Positions 43,399-53,200 of a DNA stretch of 64,000 nucleotides are shown here, in pieces; within the stretch, counting starts at the first letter, position 1; every line of letters starts with the position of its first letter. The notes beneath the pieces were generated by a model, which ran no database searches, had not been told where the DNA came from, and saw only the letters and a list, made by a program, of their open reading frames with translations. Made by a program: the position numbers and the translations under genes. The DNA is from JBJMLO01 sp045805265 (GTDB lineage: Bacteria > Actinomycetota > UBA4738 > JACQTL01), in contig JBJMLO010000007.1 in the NCBI GenBank assembly GCA_045805265.1, positions 62,001-126,000 on the forward strand, read 5' to 3'.

Positions 43399-44097
43399 AT
43401 GGAAGTCGGGATCGTCGGGGGCACCGGCGACGAGGGGTTCGGCCTGGCGCTGCGCCTGGCGAAGGCCGGGCACCACGTTACGATCGGGTCGCGCTCCGAG
43501 GAGAAGGGGCAGCAGGCCGCGCGGAACGCCCGGGACCGCCTCGGCCCGGCCGCGCCGGTCGACGGCACGCAGAACGAGTCGCTCGCGGCACGGTCGGATC
43601 TGGACGTGCTCTTCGTGACCGTGCCGTACGGCGGGCAGGCGGACACGTACCGGACGCTGAAGGACCACCTGCCCGAGGGGCGGATCGTCTGCGACTGCAC
43701 CTCGCCGCTCGCCACCGCGGTGGGCGGGCGGCCCTGGCAGGTCATCCGGCCGTGGCACGGGAGCGCGGCCGAGCAGGCCGAGGCGCTCCTCGGCCGGGGC
43801 CGCACGCGGCTCGTCTCGGGGTTCCAGACCGTCTCCGGTGAGCTGCTGCAGGACGTCGACCGGCCGATGGAGGGCGAGGTGCTCCTGTGCGGCGCAGACC
43901 CGGAGGCCAAGGCCGCGGTCGGCGCGCTGGTCGAGGACATCCCGCACCTGCAGTGGGCCGACGCGGGCGACCTGTCCATGGCACGCGTGGTGGAGCCGCT
44001 CACCGCGCTGCTGGTCAGCCTGAACCGGGCGTACAAGCTGAAGGACACGGGGATCGCGCTGACCGGCCGGGAGCGGTGGGGCCGCCCCGGATCGTAG
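43399..44097 (+). CDS. F420-dependent NADP oxidoreductase
   Basis: A 232-residue Rossmann protein that passes hydride between coenzyme F420 and NADP. The nucleotide motif is GIVGGTGDEGFGLALRLA near the N-terminus, followed by VTIGSRSEEKGQQAA, DVLFVTVPYGGQADT and a C-terminal LLVSLNRAYKLKDTGIALTG. Length and motifs match the NpdG/Fno family. It implies the host makes F420. It lies 16 bp before the hydrolase gene, probably in one transcript. Confidence 0.88.
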   Translation: MEVGIVGGTGDEGFGLALRLAKAGHHVTIGSRSEEKGQQAARNARDRLGPAAPVDGTQNESLAARSDLDVLFVTVPYGGQADTYRTLKDHLPEGRIVCDCTSPLATAVGGRPWQVIRPWHGSAAEQAEALLGRGRTRLVSGFQTVSGELLQDVDRPMEGEVLLCGADPEAKAAVGALVEDIPHLQWADAGDLSMARVVEPLTALLVSLNRAYKLKDTGIALTGRERWGRPGS

Positions 44098-44112
44098 GCA
44101 GAGGAGACGGCC

Positions 44113-45042
44113 ATGCACGACGACCACCAGGGCCGGATGGTCGGGATCGGCGACACCCAGCTGTGGGTCGTCGAGCGCGGCGATCCCGGCGGGTACCCGC
44201 TGATGCTGCTGCACGGCGGGCCGGGGGACGACCACCACGAGTTCGCCGACTATCTCGACGCGCTGGGGGACCGCTACCGGTTGCTGCTCGTGGACCAGCG
44301 GGGGAACGGTCGCTCGATGGGCTCGGAGCCCTCGACGTGGACGGTGCAGCAGCACGCCGCCGACGTGGTGCTCCTGGCCCGGGCGCTGCGCCTCGAGCGG
44401 TACGCGGTGCTTGGTCATTCGTACGGCGCCTTCGTGGCGCTGCAGAACGCCGTCGACTTCCCGGCTCAGGCCACGCAGTCGATCGTGTCCTCGGGCCTGG
44501 GCTCCGTGCGGTGGATGGCCGACCTCGAGCAGAAGCTGGCCGCGTTCGAGCCGGAGGACCTCCGCGCCCAGGTCCAGGAGTCCTGGGCGAGGGAGCGCGA
44601 GGTCGGGACGCCGGAGGAGTTCGCCCAGCTCATGCACGACCAGATGCCGTGGCACTTCGCCGATCCCCGCGACCCGCGCATTGCCGACTACGAGGAGCGA
44701 ACAAGCGGCGCGCGCTATTCGCCGGAGATGCTGCGGATGGCTGCCGGACCGGTCGGCGAGGCGGCCTACGGCGGGATCGAGCTGGAGGACCGGCTGGGGG
44801 AGATCGGCCACCCGGTCCTGGTGCTGGCGGGGCGGCACGACCGGACCTGCCCGCCCGAGGCCGCGCAGGTCATGGCCGCCGGCATCCCGGGCGCCGAGCT
44901 CGAGATCTTCGAGCACAGCGGACACATGACCTTCGTCGAGGAACCCGAACGGTACCTCGAGGTCGTCCGGGACTTCCTGGACCGGCACTCGGCCGAGGAG
45001 GAGACCGGCCGCAGCGCCTCCACCGACACCGCGCCGGCCTGA
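44113..45042 (+). CDS. Alpha/beta hydrolase, proline iminopeptidase-like
   Basis: A 309-residue hydrolase. The oxyanion motif is HGGPGDDHHEF, the nucleophile is Ser103 in GHSYG, the acid is in LAGRHDRTCPPE and the catalytic His in EHSGHMTFVEEPERYL. The HGGPG motif and overall pattern suit the proline iminopeptidase (S33) group, but other ester or amide substrates are possible. A GAGGAG box precedes the ATG. It follows the F420 oxidoreductase by 16 bp. Confidence 0.86.
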   Translation: MHDDHQGRMVGIGDTQLWVVERGDPGGYPLMLLHGGPGDDHHEFADYLDALGDRYRLLLVDQRGNGRSMGSEPSTWTVQQHAADVVLLARALRLERYAVLGHSYGAFVALQNAVDFPAQATQSIVSSGLGSVRWMADLEQKLAAFEPEDLRAQVQESWAREREVGTPEEFAQLMHDQMPWHFADPRDPRIADYEERTSGARYSPEMLRMAAGPVGEAAYGGIELEDRLGEIGHPVLVLAGRHDRTCPPEAAQVMAAGIPGAELEIFEHSGHMTFVEEPERYLEVVRDFLDRHSAEEETGRSASTDTAPA

Positions 45043-45049
45043 CCGCGGC

Positions 45050-45055
45050 TATGGT
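45050..45055 (+). promoter_or_regulatory. -10-like TATGGT for the VOC protein
   Basis: TATGGT ends 6 nt before the GTG at 45062 with no ribosome binding site. Confidence 0.38.
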
Positions 45056-45061
45056 GGCCGG

Positions 45062-45394
45062 GTGACCTCGCCGATCCGGCTGGTGGAGTTCCCGGCGGAC
45101 GACCCGGTCCGGGCCCGGGCGTTCTGGTCCGGGGTCCTGGGCGTGGAGCTCGGCGACCGCGCCGGGGGGGAGGGCCAGGGCTGGCAGACCCACGGCGACG
45201 GTCCGGCGCTCGGCGTGCACCCGCGGGGGACCGGACCCGGCGACCGGGTGTCGCTGCCGTACTTCGCGGTTCGAGACATGGATGCGGCGCTGGAGCGGGT
45301 CCGCGAGCTCGGCGGCGAGGTCATCCACCCCGGGGCGCGGTGGAGCGTCTGCCGCGACTCCGAGGGAAGCCCCTTCGGCCTGGCGCTGGCATAA
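45062..45394 (+). CDS. VOC/glyoxalase-like protein
   Basis: A 110-residue single-module vicinal oxygen chelate protein (IRLVEFPADDPVRARAFWSGVLGVE..., YFAVRDMDAALERVRELGGEVIHPG, DSEGSPFGL). It probably dimerises to form metal sites. No substrate can be named; roles in this fold range from glyoxalase to antibiotic binding. It ends 6 bp from the convergent carboxylase gene. Confidence 0.82.
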   Translation: MTSPIRLVEFPADDPVRARAFWSGVLGVELGDRAGGEGQGWQTHGDGPALGVHPRGTGPGDRVSLPYFAVRDMDAALERVRELGGEVIHPGARWSVCRDSEGSPFGLALA

Positions 45395-45400
45395 CGCGCG

Positions 45401-47152
45401 CTACGCGGCCGCCGGATCCTCGATCACGATCAGGGTCTGGTTGATGTCCACCGGCTGCCCCGGCTTGACCAGCACCTGCGACACCACCCCTTCCCGGGAG
45501 GCCTGGATGTGGTTCTCCATCTTCATGGCCTCGAGGATGCACACGGCCTGTCCCGCCTCCACCGTCGCACCCTCCTCGACGAGGACCTGCAGGATCGTCC
45601 CCTGCATGGGGGCGTTGATGACGTCTCCGCCGCCGTGGTGGTGGCCGGAGCCGGCGCCCGTGGACGGCGGCCTGGGCGCGGCGCGCTTCGACTCGTCGTG
45701 GACCTTGACCGGGACGCGGTGGCCGCCGACCTCGACGACGATCGTCGTGACCGCCGGCTCGCCGCCGGGGGCGCCCGGCGCCGTCCCCACCTCCGGCCGG
45801 TCGAACTCGGGGAGCGCCGTGGCCGCGAGCGCGCCCTCCACGAACCGGGTGTGGTGCGTGCCGGCGCGGAACTCCTCGGTGTCCAGGACCCAGCGGTGGA
45901 ACGGGATGGTCGTAGGGATGCCCTCGACGCCGAACTCGGCCAGCGCGCGGAGCATCCGGCGCCGGGCCCCCTCGCGGTCCTCGCCCCAGGCCACGAGCTT
46001 GGCGAACAGGGAGTCGTAGTCGCGGGGGATCTCCTTGCCCTGGGCGAATCCGGTGTCGACGCGGACGAACGGCCCCCCCGGCGTGCGGTAGCCGGTGATC
46101 AACCCCGGCCCGGGGAGGAAGTCGTGGTACGGGTCCTCGGCGTTGAGCCGGCACTCGATGGCGTGCCCCCGCGGCGACGGGGACACCTCGACCTTCTCGC
46201 CGAGGGCCACCGCGATCTGCAGCGCGACGAGGTCGAGGCCGGTGACCATCTCGGTGACGGGGTGCTCCACCTGGAGCCGGGCGTTGACCTCCATGAAGTA
46301 GAACGAGCCGTCGGGCTCCACCAGGAACTCCACGGTTCCGGCGTTCACGTAGCCGGCCTCCTTGGCGATGGCGAGCGCGGCCTCGGCGATGCGCCCCCGG
46401 AGGTCCGCGTCGACGACCGGGGAGGGCGTCTCCTCGACGAGCTTCTGGTACCGACGCTGCATCGAGCAGTCGCGCTCGCCGAGGAACGACACGTTCCCGT
46501 GCGCGTCGGCCACGATCTGGGCCTCAACATGGTGCGCGACCTCGAGGTACCGCTCCAGATAGACCTCGGGGCGCCCGAAGTACGCGCCGGCCTCCCGGGC
46601 GGCGCGCTCGAGCGCGTCGCCGACCTCGGCCGGGTCGTGGACCACGCGCATGCCCTTCCCGCCGCCGCCGAATGCGGCCTTGACGGCCAGGGGGAACCCG
46701 ATGCGCCCGGCCTCCTCCCGGCCCTGCTCGACGCCGACCGGGTCCGGGGTGCCCGGGACGACGGGCACGCCGATGCGCTCGGCGGCCCGTCGGGCGGCGG
46801 ACTTGTCGCCCATCATCGTCATGGCCTCCGGCGAGGGTCCGACGAAGGTCATCCCGGCGTCGCCGACGGCCCGGGCGAAATCCGCGCCCTCGGCCAGGAA
46901 GCCGTAGCCGGGATGGACCAGCGTGGCACGGCTCGTGCGCGCGGCGTCCAGCAGGGCCTCGACGTTCAGGTAGGACTGCGCGGGGCTGGCCGGGCCGATG
47001 GAGTAGGCCTCGTCCGCCATCTCGACGTGGAGCGCGTTCCGGTCGGCCTCGCTGTACACCGCGATGGCGGGGATGCCGAGCTCCCGGCAGGTCCGGATGA
47101 CCCGCACGGCGATCTCCCCTCGGTTGGCGACGAGGACCTTCGGCTCGCTCAC
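45401..47152 (-). CDS. Acyl-CoA carboxylase alpha chain (biotin carboxylase plus BCCP)
   Basis: A protein of 583 residues from the GTG at 47152. Residues 1-450 are biotin carboxylase with an ATP-grasp fold (KVLVANRGEIAVRVIRTCRE, GGGGKGMRVV, HVEAQIVADAHGN, FMEVNARLQVEHPVTEM). A linker follows, then the biotinyl domain, with the biotin-accepting Lys544 in EAMKMENHI. The two-domain layout and size are those of actinobacterial AccA-type subunits of acetyl- or propionyl-CoA carboxylase; the beta (carboxyltransferase) subunit is not in the window. The GTG is preferred over an ATG at 47161 because a TAGGCT box ends only 1 nt before that ATG. It is divergent from the biotin ligase. Confidence 0.9.
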   Translation of the reverse strand: MSEPKVLVANRGEIAVRVIRTCRELGIPAIAVYSEADRNALHVEMADEAYSIGPASPAQSYLNVEALLDAARTSRATLVHPGYGFLAEGADFARAVGDAGMTFVGPSPEAMTMMGDKSAARRAAERIGVPVVPGTPDPVGVEQGREEAGRIGFPLAVKAAFGGGGKGMRVVHDPAEVGDALERAAREAGAYFGRPEVYLERYLEVAHHVEAQIVADAHGNVSFLGERDCSMQRRYQKLVEETPSPVVDADLRGRIAEAALAIAKEAGYVNAGTVEFLVEPDGSFYFMEVNARLQVEHPVTEMVTGLDLVALQIAVALGEKVEVSPSPRGHAIECRLNAEDPYHDFLPGPGLITGYRTPGGPFVRVDTGFAQGKEIPRDYDSLFAKLVAWGEDREGARRRMLRALAEFGVEGIPTTIPFHRWVLDTEEFRAGTHHTRFVEGALAATALPEFDRPEVGTAPGAPGGEPAVTTIVVEVGGHRVPVKVHDESKRAAPRPPSTGAGSGHHHGGGDVINAPMQGTILQVLVEEGATVEAGQAVCILEAMKMENHIQASREGVVSQVLVKPGQPVDINQTLIVIEDPAAA

Positions 47153-47162
47153 GGCGCCCATC

Positions 47163-47168
47163 AGCCTA
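47163..47168 (-). promoter_or_regulatory. -10-like TAGGCT for the acyl-CoA carboxylase
   Basis: On the minus strand TAGGCT ends 10 nt before the GTG at 47152 and 1 nt before the alternative ATG at 47161, favouring the GTG. Confidence 0.35.
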
Positions 47169-47200
47169 GCGGCCCCGGGGGGCTGCGAGAATCGGTGGCG

Positions 47201-47956
47201 ATGGCCGAGCCGACCGAGGACGAGCTGCTGGGGGCGATGCGGGCCGCCGGGGTCATGGAGGCGCCCCTACGCTACGACGCCGTCACGGAGTCGACGAACG
47301 CGACCGCGCTCGCGTGGGCGCGCGACGGCGCGCCCGAGTGGTCGCTCGTGGTCGCCGGACACCAGACCGCGGGCCGCGGCCGGCTGGGCCGCAGGTGGGT
47401 GTCGCGCCCGGGCGAGGCGCTGCTGTTCTCACTGGTCCTGCGGCCCGACATGCCGCCGGAGCAGGCGCTGCTCCTCACACTGCTCGCGGGGACGGCCATG
47501 GCCCGGGCGTGCCGCGAGGCGGGGCTGGAAGTCGGGTGCAAGTGGCCGAACGACCTGCTCCTGGCCGAGGCAAAGATCGGCGGCATTCTCTCCGAGGCTG
47601 CAGTGTCCCGGGGGCGGATCGAGCACGTCGTGCTCGGGGTCGGCGTGAACATCGGCGAGGCGCCGGACGTGGTGGGCGCGGGTGCCCTTCAAGGTGTCCG
47701 CCCCGCTCCGCTGCTCGCCGCGTTCCTCGGCGGGTTCCGGGCCGTCTACGGCTCGGGGCCCGCGTTCGGTGGTGAGGTGCTGCGCGCCTACCGGCCGCTG
47801 TGCGCGACCCTCGGGCGGCGCGTCCGCGCCACCACGACCGACGGCGGAACGGTCGAGGGCGTCGCCGTCGACCTCGACGACCGGGGCGGGCTGGTCGTCG
47901 ACACGGGAACCGGCCGCGCCACGGTGGCGTTCGGGGAGGTTCGCCATCTCCGGTAG
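47201..47956 (+). CDS. birA: Biotin--[biotin carboxyl-carrier protein] ligase
   Basis: A 251-residue class I biotin ligase without the DNA-binding domain, which activates biotin with ATP and attaches it to the BCCP lysine. Motifs are AGHQTAGRGRLGRRWVS (biotinyl-AMP loop), LLLAEAKIGGILSE, and CKWPNDLL, followed by the C-terminal SH3-like domain (GGTVEGVAVDLDDRGGLVVD). It lies divergently next to its likely substrate, the carboxylase alpha chain, with about 48 bp between the starts. A GTG 6 nt upstream is also possible. Confidence 0.92.
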   Translation: MAEPTEDELLGAMRAAGVMEAPLRYDAVTESTNATALAWARDGAPEWSLVVAGHQTAGRGRLGRRWVSRPGEALLFSLVLRPDMPPEQALLLTLLAGTAMARACREAGLEVGCKWPNDLLLAEAKIGGILSEAAVSRGRIEHVVLGVGVNIGEAPDVVGAGALQGVRPAPLLAAFLGGFRAVYGSGPAFGGEVLRAYRPLCATLGRRVRATTTDGGTVEGVAVDLDDRGGLVVDTGTGRATVAFGEVRHLR

Positions 47957-47983
47957 GTGATTGCCGGGCGCGCTCCGGAGCGC

Positions 47984-47989
47984 TACCGT
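47984..47989 (+). promoter_or_regulatory. Promoter of the PH-domain protein
   Basis: TTGCCG at 47961-47966 and TACCGT at 47984-47989 are separated by 17 nt, and the -10 ends 7 nt before the ATG at 47997. This is the best complete promoter in the window and implies a leaderless transcript. Confidence 0.55.
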
Positions 47990-47996
47990 CCGCGAC

Positions 47997-48629
47997 ATGC
48001 CCTTCCCGAAACGACTGTTGACGACCGACGAAGAGATCATCCTCGACCTCCGCCCGCACTGGATCGCGCTCGTGGGGCCCATCGTGGTCGCCGTCCTCGT
48101 GGCGGTGGCGTGGATCGTCATCCTGCCGAAGGTCCACGGCCACAGTGGCCTCAAGACCGCCGTGCGGATCGCGATCCTCGCGATCGGCGCGTTCCTGCTG
48201 CTGTTCTACTGCCTGCGGGTGGCGACCCGGTGGGCCACCTCGCACTTCGTGGTCACCAACGAGCGGGTGATCCACCGGCAGGGGCTCGTCGCGAAGAACT
48301 CGATGGAGATCCCGCTGGACCGGCTGCAGAACGTCCGGTTCCACCAGGGGATCTTCGAGCGGATGATCGGCGCCGGAGACATCATCCTCGAGTCGGCGGG
48401 CGAGCAGGGGACCAACACCTTCAGCGAGATCCGCCACCCGGAGTCCGTCCAGAAAGTGATCTACGAGCACGCCGAGACCTTCACGATGCGGATGCAGGGC
48501 GGGGTCCGCCAGGAGGCCGCGCCGTCGATGACACAGGAGCTCCAGCGCCTCGCCGACCTCCGGGACCGGGGCGCGATCACCGAGGCGGAGTTCGAGGCAC
48601 AGAAGGCCCGGCTGCTCGGCGGGTCGTAG
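47997..48629 (+). CDS. Membrane protein with bacterial PH domain and SHOCT tail
   Basis: A 210-residue protein. Two membrane helices (IALVGPIVVAVLVAVAWIVI and AILAIGAFLLLFYCLRVA) are followed by a YdbS-type bPH2 domain (TSHFVVTNERVIHRQGLVAKNSMEIPLDRLQNV... IILESAGEQGTNTF). The last ~30 residues (QELQRLADLRDRGAITEAEF) are a SHOCT helix. The function is unknown; the domain is common in actinobacterial membrane proteins. The ATG at 47997 fits the promoter spacing and drops a non-conserved upstream extension. Confidence 0.85.
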   Translation: MPFPKRLLTTDEEIILDLRPHWIALVGPIVVAVLVAVAWIVILPKVHGHSGLKTAVRIAILAIGAFLLLFYCLRVATRWATSHFVVTNERVIHRQGLVAKNSMEIPLDRLQNVRFHQGIFERMIGAGDIILESAGEQGTNTFSEIRHPESVQKVIYEHAETFTMRMQGGVRQEAAPSMTQELQRLADLRDRGAITEAEFEAQKARLLGGS

Positions 48630-48644
48630 TCCCTGCCCGTCGCC

Positions 48645-49137
48645 GTGAGCGGCACGCCGGTTCGGCGGCTGACCGAGGAGCAGCTCCGGTACCTGACCGA
48701 GATCGACCATGTCGACCACATGGCCTGGGTGGCGCTCGACCCCACCGTGGCGGACGAGCCTGGTCTCGGGGTGTCGCAGTACATGCGGATCGCTGGCGAG
48801 TCGAAGGTGGCCGAGGCGGCCGTCACCGTGGTGGGACTCGCACCAGGGCCTGGGCCTGGGGACGATCCTCCTCGGCGTCCTCGGGCTCTCGGCCATGACG
48901 TAAGGGGTCTGGGCGTTCCGGGCGTACGTGCTGGAGGAGAACCAGGCCGTGCAGGACCCGTTCTCCGGGCTGGGGGCGACGATGCACCACGAGGGGCCGA
49001 TGCTCCGGGTCCACGTCCCGGTCCCCGACGACCCGAAGCGGCTGCCCGACACGCCCACCAACCGGGTCTTCCGGGCCGTGGCGGCCCGCCTGCTTCCCCC
49101 GCTCGACGCGCGGTACCCGGGCATCGGCCTCTCGTAG
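48645..49137 (+). pseudogene. Broken GNAT acetyltransferase
   Basis: The GTG at 48645 opens RRLTEEQLRYLTEIDHVDHMAWVALD... and continues to VAEAAVTVVG, then the frame breaks near 48830 and the acetyl-CoA loop continues one frame over as HQGLGLGTILLGVLGL. That frame is stopped by a TAA at 48901-48903, after which AFRAYVLEENQAVQDPFSGLGA and the rest run to a stop at 49137. Joined, the pieces make a normal ~163-residue GNAT protein. One frameshift plus one in-frame stop indicates real decay rather than a single sequencing error. Confidence 0.72.
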
Positions 49138-49245
49138 CGCGCGGCTCATTCAGCGGCTGGGTGTAGCCCACGCCCAGTGCGCCATTCGTCGAGGGCGCAC
49201 CGTCCCAGGCCGCACGAAGAGTGCGCAGCCCTCCGGTCACGGCGG

Positions 49246-49251
49246 TACCTT
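49246..49251 (+). promoter_or_regulatory. -10-like TACCTT for the MmcQ/YjbR gene
   Basis: TACCTT ends 6 nt before the GTG at 49258 with no ribosome binding site. Confidence 0.38.
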
Positions 49252-49257
49252 CCGAGC

Positions 49258-49644
49258 GTGGTGTCAGTCGACGATGCTGCCCGAATGGCTCTGGAGCTCC
49301 CGGGGGTCACCGAAGGCGAGCGTCACGGCACCCGCACGTGGTCCGTCGCCGGGAAGGCGTTCGCGTGGGTGCGGCCGTTCAGCAAGGCAGACCTGAAACG
49401 GTTCGGGAACGCACCGCCGCCGGACGGACCGATCCTCGCGGTTCGCGTGGAGGACCTCAGCGAGAAGGAGGCCGTGCTTGCCGCGAACCCCGGGGCCTTC
49501 TTCACGATCCCGCACTTCGACGGATACCCCGCGGTGCTCGTCCAGCTCCGGGCTGTCACCCGGAAGGCCCTGAAGGAAGCGATCACCGACGGCTGGCTCG
49601 CCTGCGCACCTCCCGACGTAGCGGAGCGACACCTCGAGCGCTGA
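49258..49644 (+). CDS. MmcQ/YjbR family protein
   Basis: A 128-residue protein of the MmcQ/YjbR (CyaY-like) fold: ARMALELPGVTEGERHGTRTWSV, GKAFAWVRPF, ILAVRVEDLSEKEAVLAANP, FFTIPHFDGYPAVLVQL and the C-terminal EAITDGWLACAPPDVAERH. The family is described as possibly DNA-binding but has no firm function. Two consecutive GTG codons (49258, 49261) are both possible starts; the -10 spacing favours the first. Confidence 0.82.
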   Translation: MVSVDDAARMALELPGVTEGERHGTRTWSVAGKAFAWVRPFSKADLKRFGNAPPPDGPILAVRVEDLSEKEAVLAANPGAFFTIPHFDGYPAVLVQLRAVTRKALKEAITDGWLACAPPDVAERHLER

Positions 49645-49804
49645 GGCTCCTCGCCTTCGTTGTCGGAGGGCCTCGCATCAATCTGCTCAACCGGATTCCT
49701 TCGCGCGTGGAGGCGGCGAGGCCCCGATGAGAACTGAGGACATCGGCGCCGGCGCCGGACGTGTCCGGGAGGCTTCGGTGGGCTATGCGAGAATCCGGCC
49801 CACG

Positions 49805-50173
49805 ATGACCGGGGAGGGCAGGACGCTCGACCACGTCTACTACTGGACGCGGGACATGGACGGGGCCGTGGCCTTCTACCGGGACGTCCTCGGGCTCCCC
49901 CTGATCCGCCGGGAGGCCGACCAGTGGGCGCTGTTCGACGCCGGCCCCGTCCAGTTCGCGCTCCACGGGGCGATCGAGGGGCACCCGGTCGCTCCCGGCG
50001 GGGCGACCGCCGTGTTCCGGGTCGACGACCTGGACGTCGCCGTGCGGTCCCTGCAGGAGCGGGGCGTGGAGTTCCACGACCACCTGGGCGAGGTGGCGGG
50101 GTTCGCCCGGTTCCGCTCGTTCTCCGATCCGGACGGCAACACGGTCCAGCTCATCGAGTACGTCGCCCGCTGA
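49805..50173 (+). CDS. VOC/glyoxalase-like protein
   Basis: A 122-residue vicinal oxygen chelate protein: TLDHVYYWTRDMDGAVAFYRDVLGLPL at the N-terminus, AVFRVDDLDVAVRSLQERGVEF, then SFSDPDGNTVQLIEYV. The His of LDHVYY and Glu of QLIEY are at the usual metal-ligand positions. The ATG at 49805 begins the conserved domain; an in-frame start further upstream would add a non-conserved stretch. The substrate is unknown. Confidence 0.82.
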   Translation: MTGEGRTLDHVYYWTRDMDGAVAFYRDVLGLPLIRREADQWALFDAGPVQFALHGAIEGHPVAPGGATAVFRVDDLDVAVRSLQERGVEFHDHLGEVAGFARFRSFSDPDGNTVQLIEYVAR

Positions 50174-50203
50174 CGCCCCGTCGGGTGTGTCGGCGAGGCT
50201 TCG

Positions 50204-50209
50204 TATGCT
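50204..50209 (+). promoter_or_regulatory. -10-like TATGCT for the cyclase/AAA protein
   Basis: TATGCT ends 6 nt before the GTG at 50216; no ribosome binding site is seen. Confidence 0.4.
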
Positions 50210-50215
50210 CTGACC

Positions 50216-53200
50216 GTGTCCGAAGCGATGTGTGTCTGGTGTGGCTCGCCGCTCCCGCCGGGGGCGAGATTCTGTCCGACGTGCGGCGCCCCCGTGGCGA
50301 CGCTGGGCGACGTCGTCGGCCCGGCGACGGACGCCGTCGTCAGCATCACCGAGCGGAAGGTCGTCACGGTGCTGTTCGCGGACCTGGTTCGGTCCACGGA
50401 GCTGGCTGCGGCGCTCGACCCCGAGCGGTTCTCGGAGGTCATGTCGGCGTTCTTCCAGATGGTCGAGCGCGAGCTGACCTCGCTGCGCGGCCGGACCGAG
50501 AAGTTCGTGGGCGACGCCGTGCTGTCCGTGTTCGGCGTGCCGCGCGCCCACGAGGACGACGCGCTGCGCGCCGTTCGCGCGGCGCTGATCATCCGGGACC
50601 GGACGGCCCGTCTGGGCGAGCAGCTCGACCTCCCGGAGCCGCTCAGGGTGCGCGTCGGGATCAACTCCGGGCCGGTGGCCGCCGGGCCGGAGGCCACCGG
50701 GTGGACCGTCGCGTCGATCCGCCCGCTGATCTCCGGGGCCACCGTGAACCTCTCCGCACGGCTCCAGCAGGCCGCGGACCCCGGCGAGATCCTGGTCGGC
50801 GACACGACGCGGCAGCTCGTCCGGGACGCGGTCGAGTTCGGCGAGCTCCGGGACGTGGAGGCGAAGGGGTTCGGAGCCCCGATCCGCGGGTGGCCGGTGG
50901 CCGGGCTGGGCCCCCGGTCCCACCGGCGGACCATCCCGCTGGTCGGCCGCCGCGCCGAGCTCCAGCTGCTGGAACAGACCTTCGACCGCGTCCGGGAGTC
51001 CGGCCACTCCTGCCTGGCGACCGTCCTGGGCGAGCCCGGCGTCGGGAAGTCGCGGCTGGTGGACGAGTTCCTGGTCCAGCTGCCGTCCGACGTGACGGTG
51101 CTGACCGGACGGTCGAGCGAGTTCGAGGAGGACCCCACGTTCGCGCCGCTGGCCGAGATGCTCCGGCGGGAGCTGGGCCTGGACCGGGACGCGCCGGTCA
51201 CGGAGTTCCGGGAACGACTGCACGAGGTGGTCGAGGGGTGCTGCAAGCCCACCGAGGTCGAGCAGACCGCCGCCCGCCTGGGACTGGCGCTCGGGCTGAC
51301 CGAGCCGGCGCGCGAGGGGCGCCGGTTCCGCGCGGCCGAGCTGCGGGCCGGGTTCCTGTCGTTCCTGGATGGGCTGACGCGATCGGGGCCCGTGGTGATG
51401 GTGTTCGAGGACCTCCACATCGCGCGGCCGGCGCTGCTCGACGTGCTGGATCAGCTGCTCGAGGGCGCCCGGGAGCTGCCGGTCATGGTGGTCGCCGTGG
51501 CGCGCGACTCGCTGCTCGAGCAGCGGTCGGACTGGGGCCGGCATCCGGATTCCATGTCGCTGCGGCTGGAGCCGCTCCCGACCGACGACGCGGTCGAGCT
51601 GGTGCGTGTCGCGGCCGAGTCGATCGACGACATCACCGCCGCCCGGATCGCCTCGAACACCGGCGGGAACCCGTTCTTCATCGTCGAGACGACCGGGATG
51701 ATGCTCGACGAGCATCCCGAGCACCTCCAGGGGGCGCCCCACAACCACCTGCTGCCGCCGACGGTGCAGGCGGTCGTGGCGTCGCGCATCGACCATTTGC
51801 CCGACGACGCCCGCGACCTGATCCGCAAGGTGTCGGCGTTCTCGATGTCGTCGTTCTCCGAGGCGGACCTGCCGCTCGTGACGGATCCGCCCGCCGAGGG
51901 GGTGCTCCAGACCATCGAGAACGCGGAGCTGTTCGTCCGGGACTCCGACCGGCCGGGAGAATGGCGGTTCCGCCACGAGATGCTGCGCGTCGTCGCGTAC
52001 GACAGCCTGCCCAAGCGGGAGCGGGTGCGCCTGCACGAACGCATCGTCGATCGCATGCGGGAGTTCGGGATCATCGACCGGCACCCCCAGGCTGTGGCGT
52101 GGCACCTGGAACAGGCGGCGTTGGCAGGGCTGGACCTGGACCCCAACGACCGAACGCGCGCGGACCGGGCGGTGGACGCGCTGGCCCGCGCGGGCGACAT
52201 CGCCCGGTGGCGGATCGAGTCGCGGACGGCCATCCACCTGTACGAGCGCGCGCTGGCCCTGGCCGGTGACGAGGAGCGGTGGGGGGTTCGGGAGGCGCGG
52301 ATCCTCTCGACCCGCGGCGAGGCGCTGTACTGGCTGGGGGAGTTCGACGACGCTGCGGCGGCGCTGTCGTGGGCGCTCCGGCTGGCCCCGGACGACGCCT
52401 GGACCGCCACCCACGCGTCGCGCTTCCTGGGCGACATCGAGCTGAACGTCCGGTCGCGGCCCGACGCCGCGGCCGAGCTCTTCGACCGGGCCCTGGCCGC
52501 CTCGCGGGAGCTGGCGGACCCCCTTGCCGAGGCCCGGACGCTGCTGATGGCGGCGTGGGTCCCGTACTGGCGCGGCGACTATCCGACCGCGCGCTCGATG
52601 TTCGACCGGGCCCTGGAGATCGCCCGGACCAACCCGGAGCCTGACCCGTGGACCGAGGCCCGGGCGCTGACGTCGCTGACCTCGGTGATCTCGCCGGTGG
52701 GCGACGAGCGCGAGTCACTCGCCCTCGCCCGTCAGGCGCTCGAGCTGGGGAAGTCGATGCGAGACCCGTTCACCACCGCGGTGGCCCAGCAATCGGTGGG
52801 GAACTCCCTGCGCAGGATGTGGCGCCTGGAGGAGGCCCTGCAGTATCTCGACCAGGCGGTGCAGACGTTCCACGACCTGGGCGCCCGGTGGGAGGAGGCC
52901 AGCACGGTCGGCGACCGGGGCTCGGTGCGGCGGCTCCTGGGCGACCTCCGGGGCGCCGAGGACGACTACCGGGAGACCATGCGGCTGTCCCGGGAGCTCC
53001 GGGAGCGGACCCTCATGACGTGGACGGTCGACCGGTTGGTGCTGGTGCTGGTCCTGCAGGGCGACGCGGCCGCCGCCCGCGCCGAGCTGACCGAGGCCGT
53101 CGCGTCGATCGAACCGGACGACCCCGCGTTCCGGGAGACACTGCTGGTCTCGGACCTCCTGGTGCACCTGGCCGAGGGGCAGGAGGAGACGGCGAGCGAG

